From Apiotrichum sp. Y4204 (taxonomy: Eukaryota > Basidiomycota > Tremellomycetes > Trichosporonales > Trichosporonaceae), in the NCBI GenBank assembly GCA_025531455.1, contig JAMYHL010000016.1, positions 372,001 to 436,000 on the forward strand: a DNA stretch of 64,000 nucleotides, in the 5' to 3' direction. The translations under genes and the position numbers were made by a program. A model generated the notes under the pieces. That model ran no database searches and was not told the origin of the DNA. It saw nothing but the letters and a program-made list of their open reading frames with translations. Below, piece after piece: positions 53,325 through 64,000 of the stretch (position 1 is the stretch's first letter; each line of letters opens with the position of its first letter).

Positions 53325-54480
53325 CTAAACCTGCGCCTTGCGTTCCGCAAGGTCCGCACGGCGCGACTTCGAGTTTGGGTCGAGGAACGGCCTCTCACCG
53401 AGAGACACAGACCGCGTTCCGACGCGGAGCGAGTCGTCGGTGTCCTGAGGTCAGATACGATTAAATTACCACAACTCACGGGAGTGGCGGCGTGGAAGGT
53501 GGAGCGGTTGTCCCAGATTGCAAGCGAATTCTTTTCCCAGCGGAATCGGACCTGGAGGTCGTGGTTGGCGGAAACGGTCTCGAAGAGGAGGTGCAACAGT
53601 GCTTCACTCTCGACTTGGGAGAGCTCGACGATGCGCCGCGTGAACTGCGGGTTGACAAAGAGACCTTTCCAGCCAGTCACTGGGTTCGTGCGGATAACGG
53701 GGTGGACGGCCTCGAGTTCCTGCCCGACGTTGGCTGGTGAGCCTCGACCCTCCCTCAAAGGCAAGCCTGCAGCCTCAGCAAGCTTTAGGAACACGTCGCC
53801 GCGGTTGAGCGCGTGGAGACCCTCGAGGAAGGACTGGAGTTCCGGTGAGAGGCGGTCGTACGCTTCATACGCCGACGCCCACAGCGTGTCTCCCCCGGTC
53901 TCAGGAAGAGTGCGTATCACGAGGGAAGCGTAGTCGCTCGGGACATTCTCAAAGGTAATGTCCGAATGCTGCTGTTAGCATTGAGCTACGTGAGCCCAAC
54001 ACTCACCCATTGGACCTTGCTCGACTGACGCTCGAGGACGCCGCGGTCCCGGATCTTGAACTTGTCGCCAAAGACATACTGATTGCTGACGATGGTGATC
54101 TCGTCGCCCTCAGTCTGGTTCGGGAGCGTGCAGGGATGGACGTGAAGGCCCGAGTCGGCAGGCTTGCCGCCGTGCCTTCCTAACGCTTGCACGAGCGTCT
54201 TCTGCTCCTCTGGGGAGATGACCGCATCGCGGAAGAAGACGACACCGCGCTCGGACACCAGCCGGCCGAGCGCCTTGAGCTTTGCGTCGTCGGCTAGCAC
54301 GTCGGTAATCGTCAGAACATTGTCGCCGGTGGCGCGGAATTCGGTGCCGATAGCGGGTGTGTTGTCGAAATGGGCGTACGCGCGCAGGTCTACGGGCGTG
54401 GCGGAGTTGGCGACGGCACTCTTGAGCGAGGCGATGGTCGTCGCTTGGGTCTCTTGGGCGGCTGTCGCGATGGGGGCCAT
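53325..54480 (-). CDS. TauD/TfdA-type 2-oxoglutarate dioxygenase
   Basis: Fe(II)/2-oxoglutarate oxygenase related to taurine/sulfonate dioxygenases (yeast Jlp1 type), which free sulfite from sulfonates. Exons 54007-54480, 53480-53968 and 53325-53444 are all phase 0, giving 360 aa. The iron site is visible: HSDITFE at the start of exon 2 gives His and Asp, and WDNRSTFHAATP gives the distal His; an Arg in DTDDSLRVGTR binds 2-oxoglutarate. The preceding FRATGDNVLTITDVLADD and LVSERGVVFFRDA are typical N-terminal elements. An in-frame ATG at 54552 exists; 54480 (MAPIATAAQ) is preferred by length. Substrate could also be a sulfate ester or herbicide-like acid. Confidence 0.9.
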
Positions 54481-55465
54481 GGTGACTTTGGTTGAAGAGT
54501 CCAAGGGGGAGGAGCTGTAGGGTTTGAAACTGAAGATTGGGACTTCACCCAACGGCAGTATTCATCTTATATCATCATTGACCTCTGCCTCACGACTTCG
54601 GAACCCTCTACTCTCACCTCATCAGTAGAATCGGTCAAGAGTCTGTACAGTCGGACGTGACCGATGAGTATGAGTATATGAGATCTTAGTCGCATGTCGT
54701 GCTTGCGATCGAGGCAGGCCAAATAGTAGTGAAGGTGAGTAGGTAGCAGCTCCTTTTTGCTGCTCCCCAAAGGTCCATACGGTCCTCTCTACGCAAAGCG
54801 TACCGTGCTCTCCGACCCATTACATGCAAGATGCAATCGACGACAGAATGACGTCGGAACAGAACATGCGTATCCGCTGCACTGTTGCACTGCATTGCAG
54901 TGAGACAAACTATCTGCTGTGAATAATGCACAAAGAACGCCATACACCAGTCGAAATAGCGTCAAACAAGCGATAGCTTGCGATAGCGTGAAACATGCGC
55001 AACGCGTCCTGTCGATGGTGTGCTCGGAGTGATCGATGACGGAAGATAAGATGTTGTGATTTCGGTGTCACGTGCCATGGGTGTGACGACTGGCAGATGC
55101 TCGTTCATACCAACCACAATATCACAATATCCATCTCAGCAGGGCCCATAGTTGTCAGACAGTCGGTCTCTGGAACAGGATAAAGAAATCCGGGTATCAT
55201 TCAATCCGCCTTGATAACCAAGGGGGAACGTTGGCCCGAGGAGCTTTATTTTTTGTTTAATTTAATTTAATTTTATTTTTGGAGGAGTGTGGTTTGATTG
55301 TCTTGTTTGTTGTGCCCTTGGACTCAACGGCAATCAAGACACAACTCAAATTGCCTCTCACTCTTTGATTTTCTCTCCAGCTATGTAGACAGCCCACTGT
55401 AATCCCTTCTCACGTCAGCTGCGCGATTCCCGACGCGAAATTCGGCGAGTCTCGCTTTTGTCTTC
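54481..55465. promoter_or_regulatory. Upstream region of dioxygenase gene; AT-rich tract
   Basis: 0.98 kb without a supported gene. A TTTAATTTAATTTAATTTTA-type tract lies at about 55245-55280, and the tRNA-Lys gene follows. Confidence 0.45.
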
Positions 55466-55548
55466 GCCTCGTTATATCAGTCGGTAGATAGTTTGACTCT
55501 TACTACTAAGATATCAAAATGTCATGGGTTCGAGCGCCATACGAGGCT
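55466..55548 (+). tRNA. tRNA-Lys(CTT) with 10-nt intron
   Basis: Acceptor GCCTCGT pairs with ACGAGGC (55541-55547), discriminator T. D-stem TATC/GATA is fully paired. Anticodon stem TTTGA/TCAAA encloses CT-CTT-A, followed by a 10-nt intron (55503-55512) at the usual position after base 37. T-loop TTCGAGC is canonical; its stem ATGGG/GCCAT has one G.G mismatch next to the loop. A run of five T at about 55571 can serve as Pol III terminator. Confidence 0.88.
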
Positions 55549-55792
55549 GAGTAGCTGTAGATTGAGCAGCGAAGCTTTTTAGCGACCAACGGCGTCGTGA
55601 GTCGACGACTGTCGCGCCCGATTGCGCGTCAATGTGCTTAACATGTGCTTGACGCGCCATGATCGATGAGGCGAGGTGTGGCTCAAAGACCTCTGTCAGT
55701 ATATTAGTGGCTGGTCAGAACTTTATGGATGGCGAATAGCAACACTCTTATCATCCAGCGGATGCTCCTCATCCGTAATCCACTCATCTCTA

Positions 55793-56873
55793 TTACACCT
55801 TGGCAAGTAGGCATGCGGCAGAGCCCAGGGCGCGCCGGATGTCCTGGTAGTCGACATCGTGCGTATCCTCGACCTCTCCCCAGCGCTCAATCTGCGATGC
55901 CACCTCGACATGGGACGCAAGTGCGGCTTCATGTGCCGAAATGCGGCCCTTGACAAGGGCGAGGCCAATGACAAAGCTCTTGGTCGCGTAGACGGTACGC
56001 TCAAAGGCGGCGAGCTCCCAGATGTTCATGTCCTCGACCACTCGACGGAGCTTGACGATCGTCTCGGGAGTCTGAATTGCAGGACTGATGCCTGTCCACA
56101 CAACGAGGTCCACGCCGTACTTGTCCTTCATCCATGAGATGAGCGGGTCCCAGTGCTCCTTCTGCAGACGGACAAGCGCTTCCGGTGCGTCGGACGGGAA
56201 GCTGGGGTGAGATTTGATCACATGGGACATAGGCCACAAGCAGAAGGACCATACTTACCAGATAGTGTCCGTGTCAAGGTAGTTCATTAGCTGATCAATC
56301 ACGCCGGCGCGAATCTCGGGGTTGCCCATGCCGTCAATGGCGCGCGATGCGAGCGATGTCTGCTGTCAGTTCATGCCCACCATTCACCAACCACTCTATA
56401 CACCTACCAGCGGCAGCGCGTGCTGCTTGAGCACCTCGTCCTGGTTCTCCCATTCGTTCGCAATCAACATAGCAAGTAGCCGGCGCTCCTTAGGAATGAG
56501 CAGCATGGCACCACCTGGAGTCCGCAGGTTACGGTGGTCGAGCTTCACGAGGTAGCCTAATGTTAGCCCCACCTCAACCCAAGGCTACATACCGTCATCC
56601 TGTTCCGCCATGTGCACCGTCTTCCAGAACCGGCGAAGAGTCACCTCGGCACCTGATATCAGCAGACGCACATAACCTTTACACACGGTTGGTCTGCGTC
56701 AACGGGGCACCAGGCGTCTCCTTGGTCTCGGCACGCAACGTCGGGCCAGCAGTGAATGCGCGGAAAGCCGGGGCCCGGGCGATGCGGAGCGGGGAACGAA
56801 GCGAGACAATCGTCGCCCGCGAGCACGACGGAGCGCACAGCGCCGTGCGCATGGAACGAGCAAGAGTGGCCAT
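55793..56873 (-). CDS. ATP12: ATP synthase F1 assembly chaperone
   Basis: Binds the F1 alpha subunit during assembly in the mitochondrial matrix. The N-terminus is a presequence (MATLARSMRTALCAPS, many Arg/Ser). After the first intron the joined sequence reads TNRAEVTLRRFWKTVHMAEQDDG, then YLVKLDHRNLRTPGGAMLLIPK, LLAMLIANEWENQDEVL, TSLASRAIDGMGN, FPSDAPEALVRLQKEHWDPLISWMKD and IWELAAFERTVYATKSFVIGLALVKG, which is the ATP12 core in order. Four introns. Stop at 55793-55795. Divergent from UPF1 across 402 bp. Confidence 0.95.
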
Positions 56874-57275
56874 CGTGGTTGTGAAGTGTGTGAAGAGAGA
56901 ACGTCACCTCGGCTGTCCCCACAGACTTTAGACTTTTTGCACCTCCACATCGGAAAAGTCCAGGACCAAGAGACTCCAAGCTCCAAGCCCATTAGGAAAG
57001 GGTGTCTGAGAATCCTCGCGTTTCTAATGAGCTGATTTGAAACGGACGCGATTGTGGCTAAATGAATTGGCCGCGTCATTCGTTCCTCACGGCTTGCCCG
57101 TTTCTTCCTTGTGGATCCATCCCACTTTTGTTGCTGACATTTGTTGTCGGGCGATTCCTGAGTCCACCACTCTCATCATTCTCCACTTTGCTTTCTGCTC
57201 TCCCATTTCCCAACTCAACTCTAACTACTCTAGAGAAACCTCGTCGGAACGGGAACACGCAGGTGCACTGCAACA
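56874..57275. promoter_or_regulatory. Bidirectional ATP12/UPF1 promoter
   Basis: 402 bp between divergent start codons. No coding frame is supported. Confidence 0.5.
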
Positions 57276-60200
57276 ATGGACCCGTTCACGACATTCGAAG
57301 GCGCGTCGCAGGTGCGTTTGTGCTGCTGACCACCGGGCCGGATTTTCCGACTTGCCGACCTTTTTTCCTGTCGTTGTTGTTGCTGACTAGAAACAGTACG
57401 GTGTCGACCATGATGACACGACATCCATGTACTCGGCTGCGCCCAGCGCACTAACCGAGACTGTGCTGCACCCGCATCGCCACACAGGACTCGAGCGCGG
57501 ACTCGACGAGCTGAGCCTCACCTCGCGCGGCCTAAACGGCACCGGCTACGACGAGTACGACGCAACGTTGGACGAGTTCCGCGAGGACGAACCCCCGCTG
57601 GGATATGGAATTGAGCATGCATGCAGGTGGGTAATAAGAGGCTGATGGCGTACAAGCACATTGCTTACTCTAGCTACTGCGGCATCCACAATCCTCAGTG
57701 TGTGGTCAAGGTGCGTGGCAGCGATCAACCGGGTGGCGACTGGCGACAAAGTGCTTACGCCAGTGTCTCCATTGCAGCAAATGGTTTTGCAACTCGCGTG
57801 GCAACACCTCCGCGTCACATATTGTAAACCACCTTGTCAAGGCCAAGCACAAGGAAGTTATTCTCCACCGGGACAGTGCTCTCGGCGAGACTACCCCAGA
57901 ATGTGCGTTGCTACATTATGAGCTCGACTGACTGTAGGCTACAACTGTGGAAGCAAAAATGTTTTCCTTCTCGGATTCATTCCCGCCAAGAGTGATACGG
58001 TCGTCGTTCTGCTCTGTCGCCAACCATGTGCGGCGCTGACCAACTCGCGTGACATAAATTGGGACACCTCCCAGTGGTCGGCGATCATTGATGATAGATC
58101 TTTCCTCTCGTGGCTCGTCAAGGTGCCATCGGAGGCTGAGCAGCTCCGTGCGCGCCAAATATCCATGGCTCAGATTGCCAAGCTCGAGGATATGTGGAGG
58201 GACAACCCTCAGGCGCGCCTCGAGGACGCGGAGGCGCAGGCGACCGAGGAAGAGATGCAGCCGATTCTGCTAAGGTGAGTCACGCCGGAATGCTTCCTCT
58301 GACTTCAGATATGAGGATGCGTACCAGTACCAGAACATCTTTGGCCCGCTTGTCAAGATAGAAGCCGACTATGATAAGCGTATGAAGGAATCACAGGGCG
58401 AGACCGACATCACTGTGCGCTGGGACATGGGTCTCAACCAGAAGCGTCTCGCATGGTTCTCAATGCCCAAGCTTGAGAGCGGCGAGGTGCGATTGGCTGT
58501 TGGTGATGAGCTGCGCCTCAAACTCGTCGGCGCTGGTATGAAGGGCTGGGCCACTATGGGATCCGACAAGCTGTGGGAGGGTGTAGGAAGCGTGATAAAG
58601 GTGCCAAACAGTGAGTTTCCAACGGTCGACATCGACTCACGCAGACATTTCCGACGAGATTTGCCTGGAGCTGAGGCGGTCGGACTCGGTCCCAACCGAC
58701 TGCACACATGGCTTTGCTGTCGACTTTGTGTGGAAGGCCACGAGCTTTGACCGCATGCAGCAGGCGATGAAGACGTTTGCTATCGACGAGAAGAGCGTTT
58801 CGGGGTACATTGTGAGTCACGTCGTGTGAGTATAGCTCATGTTTCAGTATCACAAACTCCTTGGCCACGAGCTCGAGCCGCAGGTTCTCCGCACTCAGAT
58901 GCCGAAGCGATTCACCGCCCCGGGGCTTCCAGAGCTCAACCACTCGCAGATGGCCGCCGTCAAAGCGGTACTCCAGAAGCCACTCAGTCTTATCCAGGGT
59001 CCCCCAGGTACAGGAAAGACCGTCACTTCCGCTTCAATTGTGTACCACCTTGCGAAGATGAACCCTGGACAGGTGCTTGTCTGTGCGCCGTCAAACGTCG
59101 CCGTGGATCATCTTTGTGAGAAGATCCACAAGACTGGCCTCAAGGTCGTCCGTCTTTGTGCCAAATCGCGTGAAGCCCTCGACTCGTCGGTTGCCTTCCT
59201 TGCGCTCCACAACCAGGTTGCGAACAACGACACGCGTCCGGAGCTGCAGAAGCTCATCCAGCTGAGAAACGACCAGGGTGAACTCAGCCAGAGCGACGAG
59301 CGCAAGTACAAGTCGCTTGTGCGCGCGTGCGAAAAGGACATATTGAATGCGGCCGATGTCATCTGCACTACTTGTGTGGGAGCAGGTGACCCCCGTCTTG
59401 CAAAGTTCAAGTTCCGCACCGTGCTCATTGATGAGGCCACGCAGGCTGCCGAACCAGAGTGTATGATCCCTCTGGTCATGGGCTGCAAGCAGACGGTGCT
59501 CGTCGGTGACCACCAGCAGCTGGGTCCCGTCATTATGAACAAGAAGGCTGCGCGCGCTGGTCTGTCACAATCACTCTTCGAACGTTTGGTCATTCTCGGC
59601 AACCGCCCTATCCGCCTCCAGGTGCAGTACCGTATGCACCCCTGCCTATCCGAGTTCCCCTCCAACATGTTCTACGAGGGAACGCTTCAGAATGGTGTCA
59701 CCGCTCCCGAGCGTCTTCGCAAGAATGTCGACTTCCCATGGCCCGTCGCCGACATGCCCATGTTCTTTCATCAGAATGTCGGCACTGAGGAGATTTCGTC
59801 CAGCGGCACGTCCTTCCTCAACCGTACCGAGGCATCCAATGTTGAGAAGATGGTCACCAAGTTTTTCAAGTCGGGTGTCCTGCCGTCGCAGATTGGTGTC
59901 ATCACACCATACGAGGGCCAGCGCTCGTACATCGTCTCGTACATGCAGCTCCACGGCTCCTTGAAGAAGGACCTCTACAAGGAGGTCGAGGTTGCGAGTG
60001 TCGATGCGTTCCAGGGTCGTGAAAAGGACTATATCATCCTCTCGTGTGTCCGTTCCAACGAGCACCAAGGCATTGGTTTCCTCAACGACCCCCGCCGTCT
60101 CAACGTTGCGCTTACTCGTGCCAAGTACGGTGTCGTCATTCTTGGTAACCCCAAGGTGCTGAGCAAGCACCCTCTCTGGCTCTATCTCCTCACCCATTAC

Positions 60201-60888
60201 AAGGAGAAGTCGTGCTTCGTGGAGGGTCCTCTCAGCAACCTCCAGCCGAGTATGATTCAGTTTAGCAAACCGAAGAAGTCCCTCTCGCGCGCCCTCGACC
60301 CCTTCCGTCGTTACGAGACTCCCGCGAACGACTACGAGAAGTGTGAGTCTGGAACGAGATGAACACACACATTGCTCCATGATACTAATTCCAGCCAACC
60401 GCACGCCAGCTCAAGCGCCGAGCCGCTTCGATGCGGCGTACTACCGCACTCACGACACTATCACCTTTGTTCCTCCCGATGCGCAGTCCGTTGTGTCGCA
60501 GGCCATGACCCAGAGCTTCCCTCTTTCCGGCATGGCCTTCCCTGGCGGAGGCAAGAAGATGACCTACACGGGCTACGCGTCGTCTGTCATCTCGCAGCAG
60601 CCTGCTGAGGCGGATGGCCTCCACCCCGGTCACGCACTTGCTCCGATGTCGTCGCGCGCCTCGAGCATTGCCTACTCGCAGTATGACCGTCTCCCTGCAG
60701 GCCCGTCGATTGCTGGACTCGGCGCCCTCAACGCCGCAAACGAGAAGAAACACGGTGGCCTCGGTCCCCGCAAGCTCTCCATCGGCTCTATCACCCCTTC
60801 GGACGCGGTATCCAGCTACGCGTACAAGGCTGGCGATGACGACACGCAGTCGATTGCGCCCAGCCAGGCTGGAGTTACCGAGTTCTAG
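57276..60888 (+). CDS. UPF1: UPF1-type RNA helicase of nonsense-mediated decay
   Basis: Superfamily 1 ATP-dependent 5'-3' RNA helicase that triggers decay of transcripts with premature stops; cytoplasmic. The first exon encodes only [12 protein letters not shown]. The zinc-rich CH domain follows (CxxC pairs in [29 protein letters not shown], then [12 protein letters not shown]). Helicase motifs: GPPGTGKT (Walker A), [22 protein letters not shown] (II), [11 protein letters not shown] (III), VQYRMHP (IV), [16 protein letters not shown] (V) and [10 protein letters not shown] (VI). The C-terminal exon is Ser/Gln-rich with a few SQ/TQ dipeptides (e.g. DTQSIAPSQ). Introns cluster in the 5' half; the helicase core is one 1.5-kb exon. 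Confidence 0.97.
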
Positions 60889-61228
60889 TCCACACTCCTT
60901 TGGTCGCCCCTCGGGGGGGCTCTTTCACCAAAGGCACACAGACAGCCTCGCCGCAGTACAGTATCAGGCCCACTACGCGGCCACCTAGCGCCGCAGCCCA
61001 TCGTGGCCGCACTGAGAGCACCTATCTTTCTACTGTAGCTTGTTTCCCTGGGACTGCGACGCAGTCCGTCCATGGGATCTTAGGCTACTGATGCACATGC
61101 ATGCCTTATCCCGTCGATAGGCTCTATGGCATGTGGGAGAGACCCCCGGGTATCTATTTGGGGCAACAAGATCTGAGTACTGAACAGAGGAGACCGGAAC
61201 AAGACACCAATCCGCCAGCTTCTACTCC
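60889..61228. other. Convergent intergenic region
   Basis: 3' flanks of UPF1 (+) and the carrier gene (-). Contains a stem-loop immediately after the UPF1 stop codon (listed separately). Confidence 0.5.
60897..60934. other. Stem-loop just after UPF1 stop
   Basis: Outer stem CCTTTGGT (60897-60904) pairs with ACCAAAGG (60927-60934). An inner stem GCCCC/GGGGC closes a 5-nt loop. It begins 9 nt after the stop codon, so it lies in the 3' UTR or end-formation region. Confidence 0.7.
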
Positions 61229-62705
61229 TCATTTCCGTCCTGTCAGCTTCTTGTACTCTTTGCCGATAAGCTCGTTGGCGACAAGAGTGATGACCGTGTG
61301 CGGTGCGATACGCAGGAAGTGGGCCGTTGTCCCCTTGTACCATCCCTTGATGCCCTCCGTCTTGGCTGTCTTCCACAGGCAGTCGATCGGGTTTGTGTAC
61401 AGCGCACCGCGCACCTTGCCCGTCACGGGGTCGGTCACCGTGTTCTGGTTGTACATGCGCGTGAGGACCGTGTCGGCGGGCTGCATTGCTGCGCACTGGA
61501 TGTCAGTGAAAGCAGGTCAGGTTGGCAGGCTGGGCCGACAGCCCAATGGACAGTGTTCTCAGTAGCAGTGAGGTGACTATCAGCTACCCACAGCTGCTGC
61601 AGAGGCACACATACTGTCCTGTTGTGGTCCCTCCTTGGTACTCACCACCACGACACCCGAGACACCCGATGCCGCGAGGTACATGCCGAAGCTGTCCGGG
61701 CGGATGAGGCCGTACTCTGTGAAGAACGTCTTGGCGTAGTTGTACGACGGCAGCTGGACGGCTGATCCCTACGGGAGTAAGCAGAATTCTCGTTCAAAAG
61801 GACTTACACAACACGTCCGGAGGATCGCGGCCGAGACACCGCGCCACAGGCCACGGACACCGTCGCTGCGCACAATGGTGCGCAGGGCGTCAAACGAGTT
61901 CTTGTAGTAGTGCTGCGCGCCGACGGGGAGCACGGGGCTGTACGCCTGCATGCGCGCCTTGATGAGGAAGAGGGGAGAGCCGAGCGTCGCTGGGTGTCAG
62001 TGGCGGGACAAATGAGAAAGGAATCAACCGCCCACGTCTCTCGATACTCACCTCCCATGCAGCCCGTGATGATGCCCGCGGCGATCGAGTTGAAGAAAAC
62101 CTGCTTCTCGGGCTCGTACCCCGTCGCGCGATTGATGACGTGCCGTACGGGCTCGTAGAATCCTGTCGTCAGAACCTCAAGCCACAAGAATACCGCTTGC
62201 TAATCCGTACACCTCGACTCACCAAGACGGCATCCGTTCAGCAGGATCTGGTACCCATACGCCGGAATGAGGCCGCGCTGGAGGCCGCGGATACCCTCGT
62301 TGGCCCACGTCTTGCGGAACACGTCAAACACATTGTTGTACACGCGCTTGACGTTCGCGTCCGCCTTGACCAGCTCGCCCTGCAGCTGCAGGCGCGTCTT
62401 CATCGTCTCGGCGACGTTGGCTGCGGGTCAGTATGTGCGGAGATGGCCTAGACGGGCGGACTTGGGGCACGGGGCATGCTACGCGTTGAAACCCGCGCGA
62501 AAGGCGCTGAGACACCCGCGACAGCTCTGCCTTGGGCTCGTCAAAGCTGCCGCACGCGACTCTGCCCACCGGCTGACTCACTGACGGTCACTGCGGCACA
62601 GCCCGCGAGGCCGCCGACCATGAACAGCTCGCCGAGCGAGAGCGGGACGGGCGCGGCGATCGGCGCCGGCGGCGGTGTCGGGAGGTTCTGCTCGGAGGTC
62701 GCCAT
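61229..62705 (-). CDS. OAC1: Mitochondrial carrier, oxaloacetate carrier (OAC1/SLC25A34-35)-like
   Basis: Inner-membrane transporter with three repeats, probably for oxaloacetate, sulfate or malonate as in yeast Oac1. Starts MATSEQNLPTPPPAP, then LGELFMVGGLAGCAAVTV. After a long first intron: TNVAETMKTRLQLQGELVK and GIRGLQRGLIPAYGYQILLNG. Repeat 2: GSPLFLIKARMQAYSP and GVRGLWRGVSAAILRT. Repeat 3: MQPADTVLTRMYNQ and GIKGWYKGTTAHFLRIAPHT, ending ELIGKEYKKLTGRK. The first signature has NVAETMK where most carriers have PxD/ExxK. Five introns. The yeast ability to carry sulfate is noted in view of the sulfur-linked genes upstream. Confidence 0.85.
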
Positions 62706-63161
62706 CGTGAGTTCGCGCGAGGGCCGGGAAACGGAAAGGATACAACAAGGAGGAGCAGGAAAAAAAAAAGTCGGTCAACTCCACTCGCTAGTGACGAGTT
62801 AGTGCCCGGCTACGATTCACGATCGGTTTTCGGACCGGATGGGGCGCCGGAGTGGCTGCGGGACCAATTCGGTTAACTGCGGCGGGTGAGTGACCTGAAC
62901 GATGCCGGTGACGGGCGCGGAGGTGTGCGGCGATGCGATGGGGAATGCATGCAGAAGAGGTCTTGTCTAGTCGCGGTATAAGAATTCCAGAGAATCGTAT
63001 GCAGGCCGTCAGTTCCATCACCGGCTGTGTGTAGGTCGGTGCACGTACGCCGAACACGCGAGCGAGCCGGAGTACGTGCACCCAAGCTCCGGCCGGTGGG
63101 CGTGCTCGGCTATCAGCGACAGCATCGAAATCGCTACGAATACAGTCACGCCGATGTACGT
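62706..63161. promoter_or_regulatory. Upstream region of carrier gene
   Basis: The region of 456 bp has no supported gene. A 10-nt A run at 62761-62770 lies close to the carrier start. Confidence 0.4.
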
Positions 63162-64000
63162 CTATGCAAGGAGCCACGGCCGTGCGCGCCAGAAGGGGTT
63201 GCGAATAATGTCCTCGTGCACAATCACAATCTCGCCTGTCGTGCCCTCATATGGCTTGCGTTTGTCGCGCTTCTCAAACGGCATCGTGCTTCCCCCGGCT
63301 TGGCGGGGAACGTTGACGTCCTCGGCGTCCTCGTCAACATCCTGTGGCACGATCGGAGAAGCACCGCCGCTCGTCGCTGCGGACGGGGTGTCCTCTGCGG
63401 CCTCGTCAATGTCGATCGTCACCGGCATGGGGTCGGGGTCGACGCGGACAAGGGTACTGCCCTTGCGGAAGTACGCAGGAATGTTGTTGTAGTTGACGTC
63501 AAAGCGCGTGAAGAGCATCTCGTTCTTGTCCTTCGAGTTCGTGCCCTGTTGTCAGATAACGGTCGGACGTGCGCTGTATCTCACCTGCAGCTCCTTGTTT
63601 GCTTCGCGCGGGGTGAGGCCGTCATGCACGAGGGCCCAGAAGCACGTGTTGTAGAGGTTGTTAATATGTGCTGGGCGTCAGTGAGCTACTCGCGTCGTCT
63701 CACACTTACTGTCTGCCTGTCGCCAGGAAAAGTAGTCGCGCACCTCCTTCTCCCCGGGATACAGCACGACGCGCGAATCAAACGTCGGCGGATACCGCAG
63801 CTCGTCGTTGGGAAAGTACTTGGACCAGTAGAAGACATATGCCGAGGTAAAGATGGAGCAGATTGCAGAGTTGAGTTTACTGTCGTGAGCTCAATCAGTA
63901 CCGCGTAGCTCACCTTCTCCGCCGGCCGTACACCGTCATCTGTCGCCGCATAAGGAAGCTGGCGTGAGCTAGAGAAAGCCAACCTGACAGCTCACCTATA
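63162..64000 (-). CDS. THG1: tRNA(His) guanylyltransferase, C-terminal part (5' end outside window)
   Basis: Adds G-1 to tRNA-His by 3'-5' nucleotide addition. The visible exons give, in order: the end of a DEYSF-type motif (YS at the window edge), FLMRRQMTVYGRRR, SKLNSAICSIFTSAYVFYWSKYFPND, YFSWRQAD, NNLYNTCFWALVHDG, GTNSKDKNEMLFTRFDVNYNN and VIVHEDIIRNPFWRARPWLLA. The reading of the exon at about 63917-63963 uses a phase-2 donor; another frame through it is open but does not give THG1 sequence. A disordered insert of about 60 residues precedes the end. The catalytic Asp residues lie beyond the window. Confidence 0.92.

Overview
The window is nuclear DNA from a GC-rich basidiomycete yeast. 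Introns are mostly 34-80 nt with GTGAGT-type donors. Protein sequences look like those of Tremellomycetes, most likely Trichosporonales (Cutaneotrichosporon, Vanrija, Apiotrichum or Trichosporon). The order is inferred from overall protein character only; no marker gene was compared. I see no rRNA, CRISPR, intact transposon or virus-like element. Gene models come from hand-read splice sites, and where exon coordinates are given the reading phases were checked.

Layout. 1-10.4 kb: the 3' part of an unknown gene, a gene-poor stretch, a BRCT/family-X DNA polymerase, an orphan family protein (copy A), and a divergent pair made of a predicted mitochondrial protein and mitoribosomal uS13m. 11-24 kb: a CBS-PB1 tail-anchored protein with two possible N-termini, ALG3 and PMR1 as a divergent pair, and a mitochondrial HMG-box protein. 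24-31 kb: a DHA1-type MFS transporter, a secreted-domain single-pass membrane protein, and poorly conserved disordered proteins. 31-39 kb: RTF2 and a very large TAF13 (divergent), a DUF7719-like membrane protein, and a NIPA-type Mg2+ transporter. 39-54.5 kb: a small secreted protein, methylenetetrahydrofolate reductase, a sulfamidase-like sulfatase divergent from a sugar transporter, orphan family copy B, a Dcr2-like phosphoesterase, and a TauD-type dioxygenase. 55-64 kb: tRNA-Lys(CTT), ATP12, UPF1, an OAC1-like carrier, and the C-terminal part of THG1.

How the genes fit together. Most are housekeeping genes. Four plausible functional pairings stand out. ALG3 and PMR1 (lumenal Mn2+/Ca2+ for glycosylation) share one intergenic region. 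Two mitochondrial genes share a 288-bp promoter. ATP12 and UPF1 are also divergent. The 40-54 kb segment groups MTHFR, sulfatase, sugar transporter and sulfonate-type dioxygenase, which suggests sulfur or sulfated-sugar use. The sulfatase/transporter intergenic region carries eight copies of a GAACGGGA motif at about 20-22 bp spacing.

Most notable signals: the GAACGGGA array; a 10-nt micro-exon in the family-X polymerase; the two-N-terminus CBS-PB1 locus; and a pair of uncharacterised paralogues sharing one intron position.
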